NCBI RefSeq assembly: GCF_032362555.1
Contig: NC_083514.1
Coordinates: forward strand, 7,239,001-7,303,000
Direction of reading: 5' to 3'
Source of the DNA: Amyelois transitella
Lineage: Eukaryota; Arthropoda; Insecta; Lepidoptera; Pyralidae
DNA: 64,000 nucleotides
A program made the translations under genes and the position numbers. Below the pieces are notes generated by a model. The model was not told the DNA's origin. It was given only the letters and a program-made list of their open reading frames with translations, and made no database searches. This document shows positions 1-13,200 of the stretch, in pieces; position 1 is the stretch's first letter, and each line of letters opens with the position of its first letter.

Positions 1-119
1 AGCCGGAAAAGGCTGACCACTGGTGCGGGGCTGACTACTGGTGGCCGTACCCTAAGCCTCTTTGGAACGAAATGAACCCAAACATCAGGTTTAAGTTCAT
101 TTGCTCTTAGCATGTGGTT

Positions 120-519
120 TTATTGTCCTCCTATTCCAGGCTAGCGCATGCGCCCTGCGTGCTTCACTGGCGCGCATGTCCGAGATGATTCAGTCCGTCA
201 CGACAGCCAGCTGACGAGACGGGACCGTTCCGAAGCTTGCTTGCAGTCCATCAGCCGTTCAACGCCAGTGTTCCACTGCGCGGCAAACAGCGCGTATGCG
301 CGATATCGTCTGTCTAAACCGGCATTCGATTCGAACGCGCTAAACAAATTCAAAATTTAATTTTTTTTTAATTTTTTCGTATGTAACGCTGTTTGTACGC
401 CGAAATTAAAGTGCCTTAATTAGTGTTGTTTTGTGACTGTTTTACAAATAGTTCGCAGTGCAACACTGTCTATGAAACGCTGCGTTTTTGTTGCGACTTA
501 TTTTTAGACGGAACGAAAG
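120..519 (+). promoter_or_regulatory. Candidate promoter and non-coding first exon of the ABCG gene
   Basis: A GC- and CpG-rich block (about 120-340) stands out from the AT-rich surroundings and contains a TCAGT arthropod initiator-like motif near 190. It is followed by sequence ending in AACGAAAG and a good splice donor (GTAAGA, from 520). If this exon is joined to the acceptor at 17527, the reading frame leading into the ABCG start codon meets a TAG stop 12 bases before the junction, so the exon would be 5'UTR. No other gene start lies between here and 17539 on this strand. The link is inferred from composition, donor and orientation only. The block could instead belong to a gene to the left or to a non-coding RNA. 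Confidence 0.33.
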
Positions 520-2227
520 GTAAGAGCTTTTTTGTTTACCGGAAGTAGATTTGTAAAGGGGAGCGTGTTGTGCATGCAAGTGAAATTGTTATTGTTACAT
601 TTCTAACCTTAATGAAAATTGGTTTTATTTGTTTTTTTTATCTACCTTCTCAGTAGGATAATTTAATAATTTAAAAAAAGAATGTTATTATTCAATCGAT
701 TGAGCTTACTAAAAAAAAATTATGCGATTAAAATTAAAGTAAAATAAATAAAAATATTAAACAGTTTTGTTTATCATAATATCATATCAGTAAAGATTAA
801 GTTTTACTTGTTTATTTATATTTTAATCATTTCAGTGTTCGTTTAGGAAAAAAATAAAAGCTTTTTAAGTTTTTTAATGAAACTTACTTTGCTGGCACCT
901 TATTATTGTGTATTGTTAAAATCTAGGTATTTTGTTATGGACCAAATCATAGCCTATTACGTATTTTTATTGCGCGTTGTGTAATTAAATCTATTGGATA
1001 ATAACCGCTTTTCTAAGCGCTTACTTATATGGTAGTTAGGCGAAGCTCGTAAACATTACTTGGGGTATTGGGTTCATTTATTTCGTTAGGTAGATAGGTA
1101 CTTTATATTAAAGGTGAGCTGAAAGAGATAACTTCGAGGTAAACCCGCATTTGTCCAGTTTTCTTTATTGATGTTTTAAAATTCTTTTCAAAATTAAGTA
1201 CCTAAGTATTTTAGTTTAAGTACATATTGTTGAGCATGAAATCTGTGTTTGTTGAGTTTCTATTTCATTGTTATTATGAATATAAAAGAGTACACATTAA
1301 AGAGTAAGAGCAAAATCTGTGTCTTTTACTGTACTGCAACTGCACCGTGTAACCGGCTCAACTAGAGTATAAGTAGATAAGGTTTATTTGATTGCTAAGG
1401 ACTTTATTTTATTTTTATTTCTAAGGTCCTCAGGCTCCGTAAGTAATATAGCAGCTGAAGATGCAATTAGGAGCACTCAAAAAGGAGAGCTTTTAACTGT
1501 TCCCTACATCCCTGTTGCATTTAGTGGCATTGCTTATTATTTATTTTATAATATCATTGAAAAAAGTGTAAAGTAGTGATAGTTTCGTCAGACCGTTATT
1601 AATATAACAAATACTATACCCTTATATGAGGAAACTCTCAGGAAGTTCTTTCAATCCCTAGGAGGCAAAACTGCAGGCAACAGCTAGACAATAAAACTCC
1701 ATAGATGCGTCTCGAATGGCAATGACCGTGCGAGGATGCATTATTCTGCATCGCATCACTTGCATAATGTGAACATTTGCGTCAACATTTACTGCATTCG
1801 GTTTTAAATATGCGGATTAGATTTGCATTTTAGTATGGCAGATGCTAGGAAAAACTGTATGGGACATGCTTTTTACATGACTGTATCTGAGATCCTTACG
1901 AGTATCTGATGATCTGAGATATTAATGAGCTATATTCACTGGGTAGCAAAAGATATAAATTGTTAACATAATATTATATTAATGTAGAAAATTATGTGAA
2001 ATTATGTATCTATATTTTAATGTTTTTTCATGATAATTTAAAATTCCTATATTTAATATATATTAATATATATAAATTAAAATTTTGCCCAGAAGAATAT
2101 GCAAAAATCTCGTGTCTCGACTCGATGCACTGCAGGTATGTCATTGATAAACAACAAACTACTGGACCGATTTGGAACCAATTTCACAGACAGTTTTTAT
2201 TTCAATTAGGTAGGTTATTGTTTACTA

Positions 2228-2290
2228 GCTTTTAACCGCAACTTCGCCCGCGTGAATTTAGCGCCATCTGTAAAAAGCGACTACCTACAT
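2228..2290 (-). repeat. RTE-type repeat tail
   Basis: The segment TTTAACCGCAACTTCGCCCG is the reverse complement of the GCGGACGAAGTCGCGGGCA-type tail seen on + at 9310 and 31800. It is a 3' fragment of a non-LTR or SINE family. Confidence 0.45.
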
Positions 2291-2422
2291 TAAATTTACG
2301 CAATGTAACAAAAAAGCGACACCTACAAAAAGGGCCGAAAAAAAAAACGATGAATTTATCGCCACCTAACCCACCAACAGATAAATAACCTTACTTTCGC
2401 ATTTATAATAATAAATACTAAT

Positions 2423-2590
2423 ACTTGGGATTCCTATTTTAGGCGATGGGCTAGCAACCTGTCACTATTTGAATCTCAATTCTATCTTAAAGCCAAATAG
2501 CTGAACGTGGCCTATCAGTCTTTACAAGACTGTTGGCTCTGTCTACCCCGCAAGGGATATAGACGTGATTGTGTGTGTGTGTGTGTATGT
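2423..2590 (+). repeat. MINE-like repeat (family A) with (GT)n tail
   Basis: This copy carries the family body: GGGATTCC, GGCGATGGGCTAGCAACCTG, GCCAAATAGCTGAACGTGGC, then CTGTCTACCCCGCAAGGGAT. It runs directly into a (GT)n microsatellite at 2570-2588, as is typical for microsatellite-associated lepidopteran elements. Confidence 0.75.
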
Positions 2591-2929
2591 GTAATACTAA
2601 CGATCGTCAAATTTACCGTTTAAAAATACTTAGTAGGTATGTCACAGCGATGCGTGGCTAGGCCATCAGCTATTTTATTATAGTTATAAGGTACTAGTTT
2701 CATTAGGTTTAACGTTAAACATAAATATTAACACATGTATTGTTGTTGAATAGAAAGTTATCGTGAATATTCAAATGACGCCGAAAAGTCACGCATTAAT
2801 TTTCGCACCTTGTTTGGTCTAAAATGTTTATCGTGTTGACACACAAACTGGTTAGATGAAAGTTATTATTAAGAAAGTGGTTAGGATAAAGTCATCTCTA
2901 GCCTGCGACGCCGTTTGCGTAAATATAAG

Positions 2930-3030
2930 ACTTATTTTTATTTTCTGGTGTTAATCCCGGTTGTGTTCTCACCTTTATGGAGGCGAGCCCGGGGTTTTGA
3001 TTACGATCCTGGATCGGGGAAGTCAGGTTT
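2930..3030 (+). repeat. SINE-like repeat (family E)
   Basis: The pattern TTAATCCCGGTTG, TGGAGGCGAGCCCGGGG, GATCCTGGATCGGGGAAGTC, AGGTTTA recurs in diverged form at 32925-33005 and 57785-57890, and on - at 15865-15965. Confidence 0.5.
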
Positions 3031-3076
3031 ATAAACGATGTTACATTACTTAAAAATTTTATATATTTTCGGTAAA

Positions 3077-3190
3077 TACATACATACATATGGTCACGTC
3101 TATATCCCTTGCGGGGTAGACAGAGCCAACAGTCTTGAAAAGACTGAATGGCCACGTTCAGCTATTTGGCTTATAATTTACATTCACATT
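3077..3190 (-). repeat. MINE-like repeat (family A), 3' part
   Basis: A reverse-strand copy begins next to a TACA repeat (ACATACATACATATGGTCAC) and shows the family block ATATCCCTTGCGGGGTAGAC, then GCCACGTTCAGCTATTTGGC. It stops before the GATGGGCTAG part, so it is truncated. Confidence 0.72.
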
Positions 3191-3921
3191 AATAGTAGGA
3201 TAATTATTGAACCCTCAATCTAAGCCATCAATGAGTATAAAAATACTGTTAAAACTAGTTTCAGTGTTGCCTAAAATTATGAACCGAATAAGGAAAAAGG
3301 TACCAACATATAAATAAGGTCCTCGTATTTATTTCAATCAACATGTACGGTCAATAGCATAACAACCTGCCCAATATTACTGCAAATAGGGCTCTATTAC
3401 CGCGCCATAGGCTACCATGCTGGGTACCTTGATATGTGGTTAACCAGTAAGTACATCTACTAACATACTATAAGTATAATGATCTCATTGTATTCCACCA
3501 TAGCTACCATATACTACATGAATCACATCCAGATAAGAATGCTATAAACCCTTTTATTGTGTTCCGTATTGCACGCACATAGGTATTAAAATTTAAAATA
3601 GGATCTTCGAAAAAGTTTAGGTCGGTTCAAAATGGCCCTGAGTTACAGAAATAAGTAGGTAAGTATTTTTTTTTTGTTTCGCGTTTATCCAGAACTAGCT
3701 ATGCTCAAGCCTTTTATAAATTTCAAAGAGCGTTTGTTTGTCACCTGTTGAAGATTTTTTGACTCGACCAATTTTCACAGAATTTCGTACATACATAGTT
3801 GAGAGTATTGTGAAGGGCAAAGGGCTGGAATAGTATTTTAAGAGCTTCTGTTTCTATTAAACAAAAATAAAGGTGGCCGAAGCCTTTGCACGCGCAAAGG
3901 CTTGCTAATATATGATCGAAG

Positions 3922-4235
3922 CTACATATTTACCAATGAACCACGTTGATCGTAACGTAACTCTCTCTCATGCGTTTTCCCGGTTGCACCCTCCACAGAA
4001 GTGTATCGGGGCCCGGGGTTCGTCTTCCGACTTTTCTCGCTCCACTTGGTCTGGTTTTCGTCGTCCTCGGGTTTTAAGCGGCTCGCATATTCATCTTTAG
4101 CGACGTCCAGCCATGATTTTTTCGGCCTGCCCCTTCTACTTGGGCCCGGCGGTAGGTCATGGCCAGACATCTGTTCCACACGTAGTCTGCCGTTTTCAGC
4201 AAAACATGGCCGTAGCAGCGTAGGCGGCTAGCTAT
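3922..4235 (-). mobile_element. LINE (RTE-like) polymerase tail remnant
   Basis: The minus-strand frame 3922-4179 reads GRPKKSWLDVAKDEY and continues with TKWSEKSRKTNPGP. This resembles the conserved tail after the reverse transcriptase of RTE-like LINEs (GRPKK-WLD, then a W-K--CRKADP-like stretch). No reverse transcriptase core remains nearby, so this is a fragment. The family assignment comes from memory of the motif. Confidence 0.42.
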
Positions 4236-5160
4236 AGGCTTTCCTGCATTTTGTCTGCTATGTTACTGCTGCTGTTGATCGTAATGTAACTATCTCTGCC
4301 AATAGCCGGATTCACAAGGAAAAATTAAAAAAAAAAACGAAAAATAATTACGATGACCAAAAGCACATGAACTATTAGGCCCAAGCCGCGGGCAACCGTT
4401 AGTAATCACGAAGGCGTGTTAAAATCCATTATTTCATAATTACAGGTAGATATTAATTAAGTAGGTGACCTCATTAAATATTGCATTTTCTATTTATACA
4501 AAACAAGGCAAATTAATTATTCTTTCTCAATTTAAATGCAATTAATTTGACGTAAAAGTTCAAAACAAATTAGTGTTACAACTTTTTAATGGTTAGGTAT
4601 ATCCATATGACGTTTGTGTTTATTAAGTAATACTTACAATATTTTTAGGAGTACATGGAAATGGAATAAAAATTATATTTTTTTAGTAACTTAACTTTTA
4701 ATACTTGAACCTTTTGTAGAAGAAAATCAAAAAGACTACAAGCGTAAAGGCTTCTTGACTGACTTCATTCTATTTTAAGTGGTGTATAATAATATTCCCA
4801 GAATTTACAAGCTCTTGTCTTCATGCTTTAGGAATTATAGAAGTAAGATCCATTATAAGACGTTGAATCTTCACTTCAATGGTAAATGACTTTAACTAAT
4901 TCAAAACTTTTATTAATTATCACTTAATAATTATTTAATATGAAGGTTACGCATCATCATAAAGTTAACAAAATGAAGATCATTGCAATTTCTTAACTAT
5001 ACTAATAACAAATCTATCTAATTAAAACAAAGTTAAATTCTTAAACTACAAACTAAATAAATATTATTTAAGCTTGGACCCCTTGGTCCCATCACGCAGG
5101 CAGCATTCCTGAGCTGTTGCAATAGCTATACGTAAATAAAATTAAATATTTTAAATAAAC

Positions 5161-5238
5161 CTTAGTCGCCTTTAACGACATCCACGGGAAAGATGGACTG
5201 GTCCTATTCAAAAGTGTCGGGAACTACTCGGCATTTAT
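5161..5238 (-). repeat. MINE-like repeat (family A), 5' head fragment
   Basis: CTTAGTCGCC, ACGACATCCACGGGAAAGA, GGTCCTATTC and GTCGGGAACTACTCGGCA match the reverse complement of the head of the full copy at 33375. Only the head is present. Confidence 0.6.
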
Positions 5239-8077
5239 AGAATTAATAACACTGGAAATCAAGGCTTTCCCGGTGAATTCAATTCGTCATTACCAAAGTT
5301 TTGAATATTCGAAATAGTAAAAGACCTACCTTAAATAAGAATGAAATTAAAGAATTTGATGACAAATAGGAAGCAACTTAATGTGCCCTAAGTTTGACTA
5401 TTAAACAATAGATAACAATTACTCTTTTTTTAGTTTCGCAATGACTCGCAATAATGGAACTAAAAATTTGCTGTCAATAGAGAATTTCTAGTTGGTTGCC
5501 GCATTCGTACCAACATTTTCAATTAGCACTCTTGTCCAGTCAAATTTAAACCGTATTTTTATTTATTTAACGTATGTTTTTAAATGTGCAAAGTTTATGA
5601 GCAGTGTTAACCGCAGTGCTTGTGAAAGTTCATTGCCTCCGCGGTGATAATCGCCGGGAGGCTTTGCACTGTCTGAAGCGATTTTATCCGAACTATACTA
5701 TTCCCTAACGTTTCCGAAGTCACGACTAAGACATTTCATGGGTAAAGGTCTAAAAAATGTGAACGTTTTCATTTATTTTGCACTCAGTTTTGTTATTTGT
5801 GTAAAATCGTCATCAAATCTATTAAAAAAAAAGCTCGCACAAACATAATAAATAAATAGTAGATATCTAATAATAAACTAAATTACTAAATAATAAAAGA
5901 AATTGTTCGAACTTCATAATAATATAAAGTTTGATTCAGTAGCGTTTAAAGTAAAAGTGTTGTACTATAATGTAAAGTGTGATTACTTACCGTTAGACTA
6001 TCTACTATTACGGGAACATTAACATTTTTATCCTGACCTACGATACGTAAAACTTAAGCTTTATGAGGGTCGTCAAGTTTTATCTATAGACACAAACTCT
6101 TCCTCAGCCTCTGTTTTTATATAAAAAACTTCAATGGTTTCTTCCGTTGAAGAGTTCCATTGTCAGGGTCTTGTATTAAAAACAATGTTTGATAATATTA
6201 CCCGTACTACTTGTTTATCTTCTTTACTAAAGACAAAACTAGTTTCTTTATGAATTACTAGTTAACTGTTATAGCGCAGCGCAGAAGACTACTTAATTAC
6301 TTACTGAAACTAGTTTGCATTAAAATGAATGTTTTTGGCTTGTAATTTAGAATAGTTTTTTTTTTATTATTATAAAATAATTAATATTAGTTTAAATTAT
6401 TTAATTAGGTATATTTATTATTAGTACTTTTCTGATTAATTATAAACAATTGTATGTAATATTTATAAACAAATAAAGTACATCATTGATAAACAAAATC
6501 AAATCTCGATTTTCCTGACATATTAAAATGATTGGTTTAAATTTTTCTTATCATATATTTTAGGGAATAGCAGAGATAATTTATTCAATCTATGTTTTAG
6601 AAATTTGATAGAAAGTGAGAAATCTGTTAATATCGATCGAGGTTGTCGATCGACTAAAAAACACGATGATTGGCAGACAAAGGTCAAAGATCGGTAAGAT
6701 CTTTTGCGCTGCGAAAAGAAAACCTAAGAACCAGATCGACCTTAAATTACAACGTCGAAATCATCGTGAATGATTGACTTGACCTGAGTACAAAGTTGTG
6801 CTTTTTGTTGAATTGGCACAGATTTTTTTTTTACAAAAAAAAAGACCTTTGACATGTTTGTGTGTTTTCTAATGCTTTCGATTTAAGTATCTCTTTCCAT
6901 TTTTTCTTCGACATCCTAAATTGAATTTGATAAGTATTTTTTTTCTCTTCTTTTAAACAATACCACCTTGTACCTACTACATAAGACTGGTGGAATACGA
7001 TAAGGGGAGTTTGATCAGCATTCGCATATTAAAATATGGAAACGTTAAATTTTACTCTAAGGTGTGCAGTGACATAAGATTCAGACTTTAAGATTCAGAC
7101 TAAACATGTTAATGCTTATTTTGGTCAGTTATTTCAGAGTGTATAATTAAATAAGTACACTTTCTCTCATCTTTGCGTGTTCTCAGTTGTACCCCACTAT
7201 GTTTAAGGGACTAAGGTCCGCTTGGAAAAGATTATTGTTCGTTTGTTTTTCCGAATAATCTAAGAAACCTAGTATTATGTAAACAAAAGCCTATGACGCA
7301 CATAGGCTTTGCACCACCGCACCTGTCATTCAAGATCTGCATCTTATACCACTTATAATATGTACAATTATTCGGATTAATTATTACGTCGTATTAGTAT
7401 AATTTCTCAATCAATATAATAACGTAATGAATATTAATCTTATTGTTCGTTTAAAGGTGGAAAGTTTCAGATTAAATATTATTCATATTTTTAATTTTTA
7501 TTCATTAAGCTTATTCACACGGACGATTGTCGTAGTCTTAATAAAGTGTCTTCTATGAAAATATTACTGTCAGTATCATACAAGTAATTACCTATCTGAA
7601 AAGGTATCTAGTCTACAATTTGATAAGTTAATGAAAGTGTACTAAATGTATAAAAGTATAATAGTGTATCTAAAATGACTGGGAAGTAGGTAACGAAATC
7701 ACTGGGAATATAGGGTATTCAAATATTTTAGTTGACACTTTATAAAACGTAAAATAACATGATAGTGCGATCTACATATGAATGCACTTAAATATTTATG
7801 ACACGCGTCATTCCATTTTGATATTTATGTGCTCGCAATAAGGCGTAGGCATGTGAGAATTTTTCGACGCAAATGATTTCAATGCGTATTGTAAATAGGT
7901 CATGCTAAATGCGAAGTATTGTCGCTGATTATTACCGGCTGCAGTGTGGCCAACTCCTCAGTTTTAGACTTAGATCTACGGTTTTCGCGATGTCTTTAGT
8001 TTCCAATTTTAGCATTCTACAAATATACATACATATGTATAATGTTGTTTTTTTTATATATCTATTGTCATTGGTAA

Positions 8078-8165
8078 ACAGAGCCGACAGCCTCGAAAGA
8101 CTGAAAAGCCACGTTCAGCTGTTTCGCTTAATGATTAAATTGATTGTCTAATAATGACAGTCTAT
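8078..8165 (-). repeat. MINE-like repeat (family A), partial
   Basis: GAGCCGACAGCCTCGAAAGA, GCCACGTTCAGCTGTTTCGC, TTAATGATT and TCTATCGCCTAAAAAAGAA are diverged reverse-strand matches to the family body. Confidence 0.6.
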
Positions 8166-9071
8166 CGCCTAAAAAAGAATACAAAGATTTCCAAAACTTA
8201 TACAATCTGCACGGGAAGTGACACGAGCAGCCGGTTCTCACTGTTTTTTCTTCTCTAACAGTCCAGGGGGAAAAAATTCATGCTATATTGCCATCCAAAT
8301 ACAAAAAATTTACTGAAATACGCGACCAAAAACAGGTCGTTTCGTCGAGGACACCCCTAAAAACACTGTCTCAAAAAAACGATTGCTACAGTTTCTACAC
8401 TTTTCTACATTGGGGTTGGCTACACTGACCGGGTGTGACTGTGTGTGACTTTTAAATGCATATGCATGAGTATATTGTTGGATTCTGGACTTCCTCAGTG
8501 TGACCGATATTTCGAAATAGTCCTTTGTTTCTTTACGCTTCGGTCGTCGTCCGTAACACTTTTTCATTTTGTGAAATTGAAAATGGCATACATACGTTGG
8601 ACAACACTTAAAGATTTAAGATCACTAAGGTTAATAAGTAAAGACAATTTAAATAAGTAGATATGGTTTTCATTCCAAAATTTTCATTCGCTTCGCCAAA
8701 TTTGTTAAAAGTTAATAGATGTCCTTTATGATTTAAATCAACAGAAATGATTCCTGAATTAGTAAGATTTAAATCCCCAAATTGCTTCTGGTTTTAGTGA
8801 GATATTAGTACGTATGAAATCAATAGAAATTATTTTCCAATTAACACATTTTACAAATTGATTGTTTATATTACTTACATAATTATTTAGCAGTTTGAGG
8901 GCGGATCTCTAAATCGTTTTACAAATTGGCGGATAAACAAGACTTCCGGTTGTTTGTCAACTAAAAAAATGTTAAAATGACAGTTAGAGATAGGTTCTTA
9001 AATATGTACTTAGTCTTTTATTCACAGCATTTAAATATTTGTGTCAACTAATTCATAAGCAACTTATTATC

Positions 9072-9339
9072 TATACTAGATATTATTATAAATCTGAAGA
9101 GTTTGTTTGTTTGAACGCTCTAATCACAGTAACTACTGGTTCGAATTGAAAAAATCTTTTTCCGTTGTATAGACCATTTATCGAGGAAGGCTTAAGGCTA
9201 TATAACATCACGCTGCAACTTTAAGGAGCAAAGAAATAATGGAAAATGTGAAAAAAACGGGGAAAATTATTCATCCTTGTGGGCTTCATTAATGCCCAAA
9301 ATAACTATTCCGCGGACGAAGTTGCGGTCACAGCTAGTT
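9072..9339 (+). repeat. RTE-derived SINE-like repeat (family C), near full length
   Basis: It opens with ATACTAGATATTATTATAAA and AAGAGTTTGTTTG and continues with AACTACTGG and TTTATCGAGGAAGGCTTAAG. It ends with CGCGGACGAAGTTGCGGTCA and CAGCTAGTT. The same start and end occur at 30961-31836. Confidence 0.6.
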
Positions 9340-9769
9340 ATGAATAGTACATTATCAATTTACTATAATTTATTTAAATTTAATATTAGGTATTCTTTAT
9401 AATCGTCGCTATTTCATTCCGCTTCCTAATCCATTATAAATTCACTTTTATCATGTCCTTGTATGTTTAATGACAATGAAATAAACTGGTCTTCTTCAAA
9501 TATTATCGGTGACCTCTTATTAAATTTGTTGCTGATTTTACCACATTAAATTTAGTTCTCAATAAACTTGACCCAGAAATTATTATTAGTTTATTTTAAG
9601 CAGATCCTTAAATGATTTGCCAAGAATTAAAAAAAGACTTCATAAAAAGATGTCATGGTGAGAAATTATATTTTTCTGATCATTTACGCAAATTTAAGCT
9701 CATCTGTCTTTTATACTTACTTACTCATTCATACAATAAAAACATTTTTTTAAAATTGTTGATAATTTC

Positions 9770-9808
9770 ATGAAGATCACGCAGGCGAAGTCGCGGGTAT
9801 CAGCTAGA
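9770..9808 (+). repeat. Family C tail fragment
   Basis: GATCACGCAGGCGAAGTCGC and GGGTATCAGCTAG form the characteristic 3' end only. Confidence 0.45.
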
Positions 9809-10183
9809 ATAATTATAATGACCAATAATCCGAGTAAACATTGCTGAACGCAAATACCTACTACTCGATAAGTAATGATAGCATTGACTCATCTTAAAGT
9901 TTGCCAGCACAGAGCTATGAAGAAGGCCATAGATTGCAATGCTCTGTGTTTGTCAATTCACATTTGCTAATCATGGCAAACACTACTAGCAAGGTTTCAA
10001 ATTGAGGTACTCTCGGTTTCAAAATGTACCAACAGTGGTTGTAATTTTTGTGGCAAGGTTAAGTTGAGGCACACATTATTTAGCTACCGTGAAATAGCCG
10101 TAGCAATTTTTTTTGGAAACAGTAGTTTTTTTTACATTTTTCATTTACTTATGAAATAGGTGTCTAAACAAGCGTTAGTCCTG

Positions 10184-10225
10184 ACGTCTTTGGAGTACCA
10201 CAGGGGCCTGGTACTCCAAAGACGT
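10184..10225. repeat. Perfect inverted repeat, 17-bp arms and 8-nt loop
   Basis: ACGTCTTTGGAGTACCA (10184-10200) pairs exactly with TGGTACTCCAAAGACGT (10209-10225) across CAGGGGCC. It lies deep in the putative first ABCG intron and has no recognised host element. It may be a foldback remnant. Confidence 0.8.
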
Positions 10226-13200
10226 GGTGACTCCCGTCTGACCTCTACAAGCTTCAAAGCTTCAAAGGGCAACCCAAATTGCACAATGGTTACACCGCCT
10301 GAGCATCGTTTAGCAATTAAGTCAGTAGTGTTAGGAATTGAACCTGTGTAACACACAGCTTAATGGTTGCTAGTTCTATCTGTTATGGGCGATCATGATC
10401 AATAATATCATACTTCAAAGCTAATAGTTGATGATAGTTTTCGTAATAAAGTGAACTCGAAACCAGTAAAAATTGCCCAATGTTTGTCGTGTTGCCCAAA
10501 AACTACTTGCGATGAGTATATGTTGACCACAACTATAAAACATCTCAAAGGCGATATATTATACAATACAGGTTCTAAATTTATCATAGCAACGCCCATA
10601 TTGTAGTATGGCGAAAACAAGAATAGGGTTTTTTAATATTAATCTTAATTATGACACCTCTGAAGATTGGCATGTTGTTGAACACAGCTGTGTAAAGGCT
10701 TGTACACACGAAACACTGACCAAACGCGATAACGTGAATAGGAAAAATATTAATTTATGTTTCACACGGTTCGAGTCGAGGGCAATTGAAAGTTCTTTCA
10801 TGCATAAATACTCGTAAAAATGTGGTAAGTAGAATTTTAAAATAATTCTATTATGCTTGTTAGCAAGGTCAAGTCATCAAATATCATCACTAATTTTATA
10901 AATGTAACGTAAATATATTGGGAGACTACGGTAAGTATATGTGTGCCCGATTCTTAAGAACGACCTCGACAGTTAGGTGATAGGTTGGTTAGGTACTGTC
11001 AAGTACAAAAGCACATTCATTCATCATTTTCTTATAACATCTCATAAAGAATCAGCGCTCTGTCTGACAGTCTGACCTTCATAAACCCCTTATTTCACAC
11101 AATACCGTTAACAGGTAGATTGAGGGATACTTAATAGATAGGGAGAAAAAATTGGCCTATGTCCTACGTTAAGGTACCTACTTTGCGTCATTTTTCAACG
11201 ACATTTATGTTTGCATTTCGCGCTGTATGATTTTCATTGCTTGTTTTGTCTTGTATTCTTATTAAAAGTTTTGCATCGCCTTTTTCTCTTGACTGTATCT
11301 TCATCGTGATAAGTAGATAGGTAGCAATAAAAAATACGGAACGCACAAAGTAACAATCGAATAAAAAAATACTTCCTGTATAGTTGGAAACTGGTAGGGT
11401 GCCAATCATGCCTAGTTCACATGATCACAAAAATATTTGTTTACTTCTTCTATAAGTCATCAAAAATGACCAATCCTACCCGATCCTAAAAGCTTTGCCA
11501 AATCTTTTCTTCACATTGTTCAACGGCAAATAAAATTAAAATCAACTCAGTATGTAGCGGTAAATGTTTCCATTATATAAATGATTTATTTTCGGCTGTA
11601 TAAATAGAAATCGTATAACCGGTTTTTACTGAAAGTGAAAATTGCTTTTGCTAAAGTATAGAATTGTGATGAATTAATGAGACCATAAGATTTATAAAGA
11701 TAACATAATTTATTAGGTATGTGCCCATAACTAAAATTTAAATTTTATGAGACTTTATTGTTATTTTATCTCACACGTACCCTTAAAATGTGTAAACATT
11801 TAGGTTTCATCGTATAATTTTACACCTTGTTACACTTACACCTTTCTGGTTTTAGAAGCCTCAAAATGTTAATCTACTTATGGCTCTACTCGCAATCGTA
11901 TCTAACAATCAACAACATAAATTATTATTCTAAAATTCATATCACGCACACTGTACGTTGCTATAAATCTTTTTATTTCGTATATTTGGATCTCAGCTGA
12001 TATCGTGGTCAAGGCCTTTACGTTGTCTTTCGCGAGTGATAAGAGGTAAAATATAGTATTTATTGTTTGTTTACATTTTTCATCTACGTCCTTATTTTAT
12101 TTTTGAATAAAAAACTCTTTAAATTACTAAACTGATAAAGTTTAATGAATGCGCAAAAATGTCTTAATTTTAAATGCTACTCCTATTAATAAAACAAACG
12201 GGGTGAGCTAAATAAAACCGTTTAAAAATTGAAGTCTATAGAAAATTAAATCGCTTGTAAATCGCGGTACAAGAATGGGCATACTGTTATCACAATATAA
12301 ATTTTTTGGGTACCTTCGGATGAAGTAAGTGCAAAACTTAAAGTGATATACTTCTAAAACTTAATTGATGCTTTGACATACAAAGCACCAAGACTTAATA
12401 TACCGATATATTTCCGAGTGTTTGCTACAGATATTCAATTAATACAGCTGTTGTAATTCCCAAGCCACACAGTTTGGCAAGACATCGACTCTACCGGCAC
12501 TGGCCTATACAAGTAGATACCCAGTTTGTGAAAGCGTGTCTTCTAGAAAGATCCGTACTGGCTTTTACTGCGTACGATCACTACGACACAAATTAGAAGT
12601 AGAAACAGATGCGATAACTACTTATGTCGAAATTCGTTTCAGCAATAAATCCAATTTAGGACATAGGCCTTTTAGATCTTCACATTGACCCATTGGAAGC
12701 GGTCTCAGAAGTCTTATTAGTGCAACTTTCTTAATAGGGCCGTCGGTACCTACGTTTTTGTCGTTTGGCGATTATCAGCAAGTTATTTGAATTGAAGTAA
12801 AAATAATAAGCTGCACTACGGATTAAAATATGGATAGGTAGAGATAAGACGGGCATCTGTTCCGGGTCGCTTTAAGACTAAATGTTAACACATTAATACA
12901 TGCTGTAATATTTAGAATTTTGGAAAGTAACTGGATTTAATATTTTATTAAGATTGTACGGTTAATATAAAGTGTTAATTTCTGCTTTCATTGTATTTTA
13001 TTCGTCGATGGTAACTGGACTTGTTTATATGTTGCAGGTCGGGTTTGTTATCTTAAATCCCTTAGATATTACTCTAGTTTTATGTTTACATAGTATATCA
13101 ACATACATAGGGAATTTATTTGACTTTCTTGATTGTCGAGTTTAGAATTTTTACTCACTCTTTTGCACTCTTTTGGATTTGCACTCATAAAGATGAGTGA

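Noticed and set aside
148..360. 70-codon open frame in the GC-rich block at the left end
   Set aside because: No splice partner in phase and no family resemblance; the block is better explained as promoter and 5'UTR sequence.
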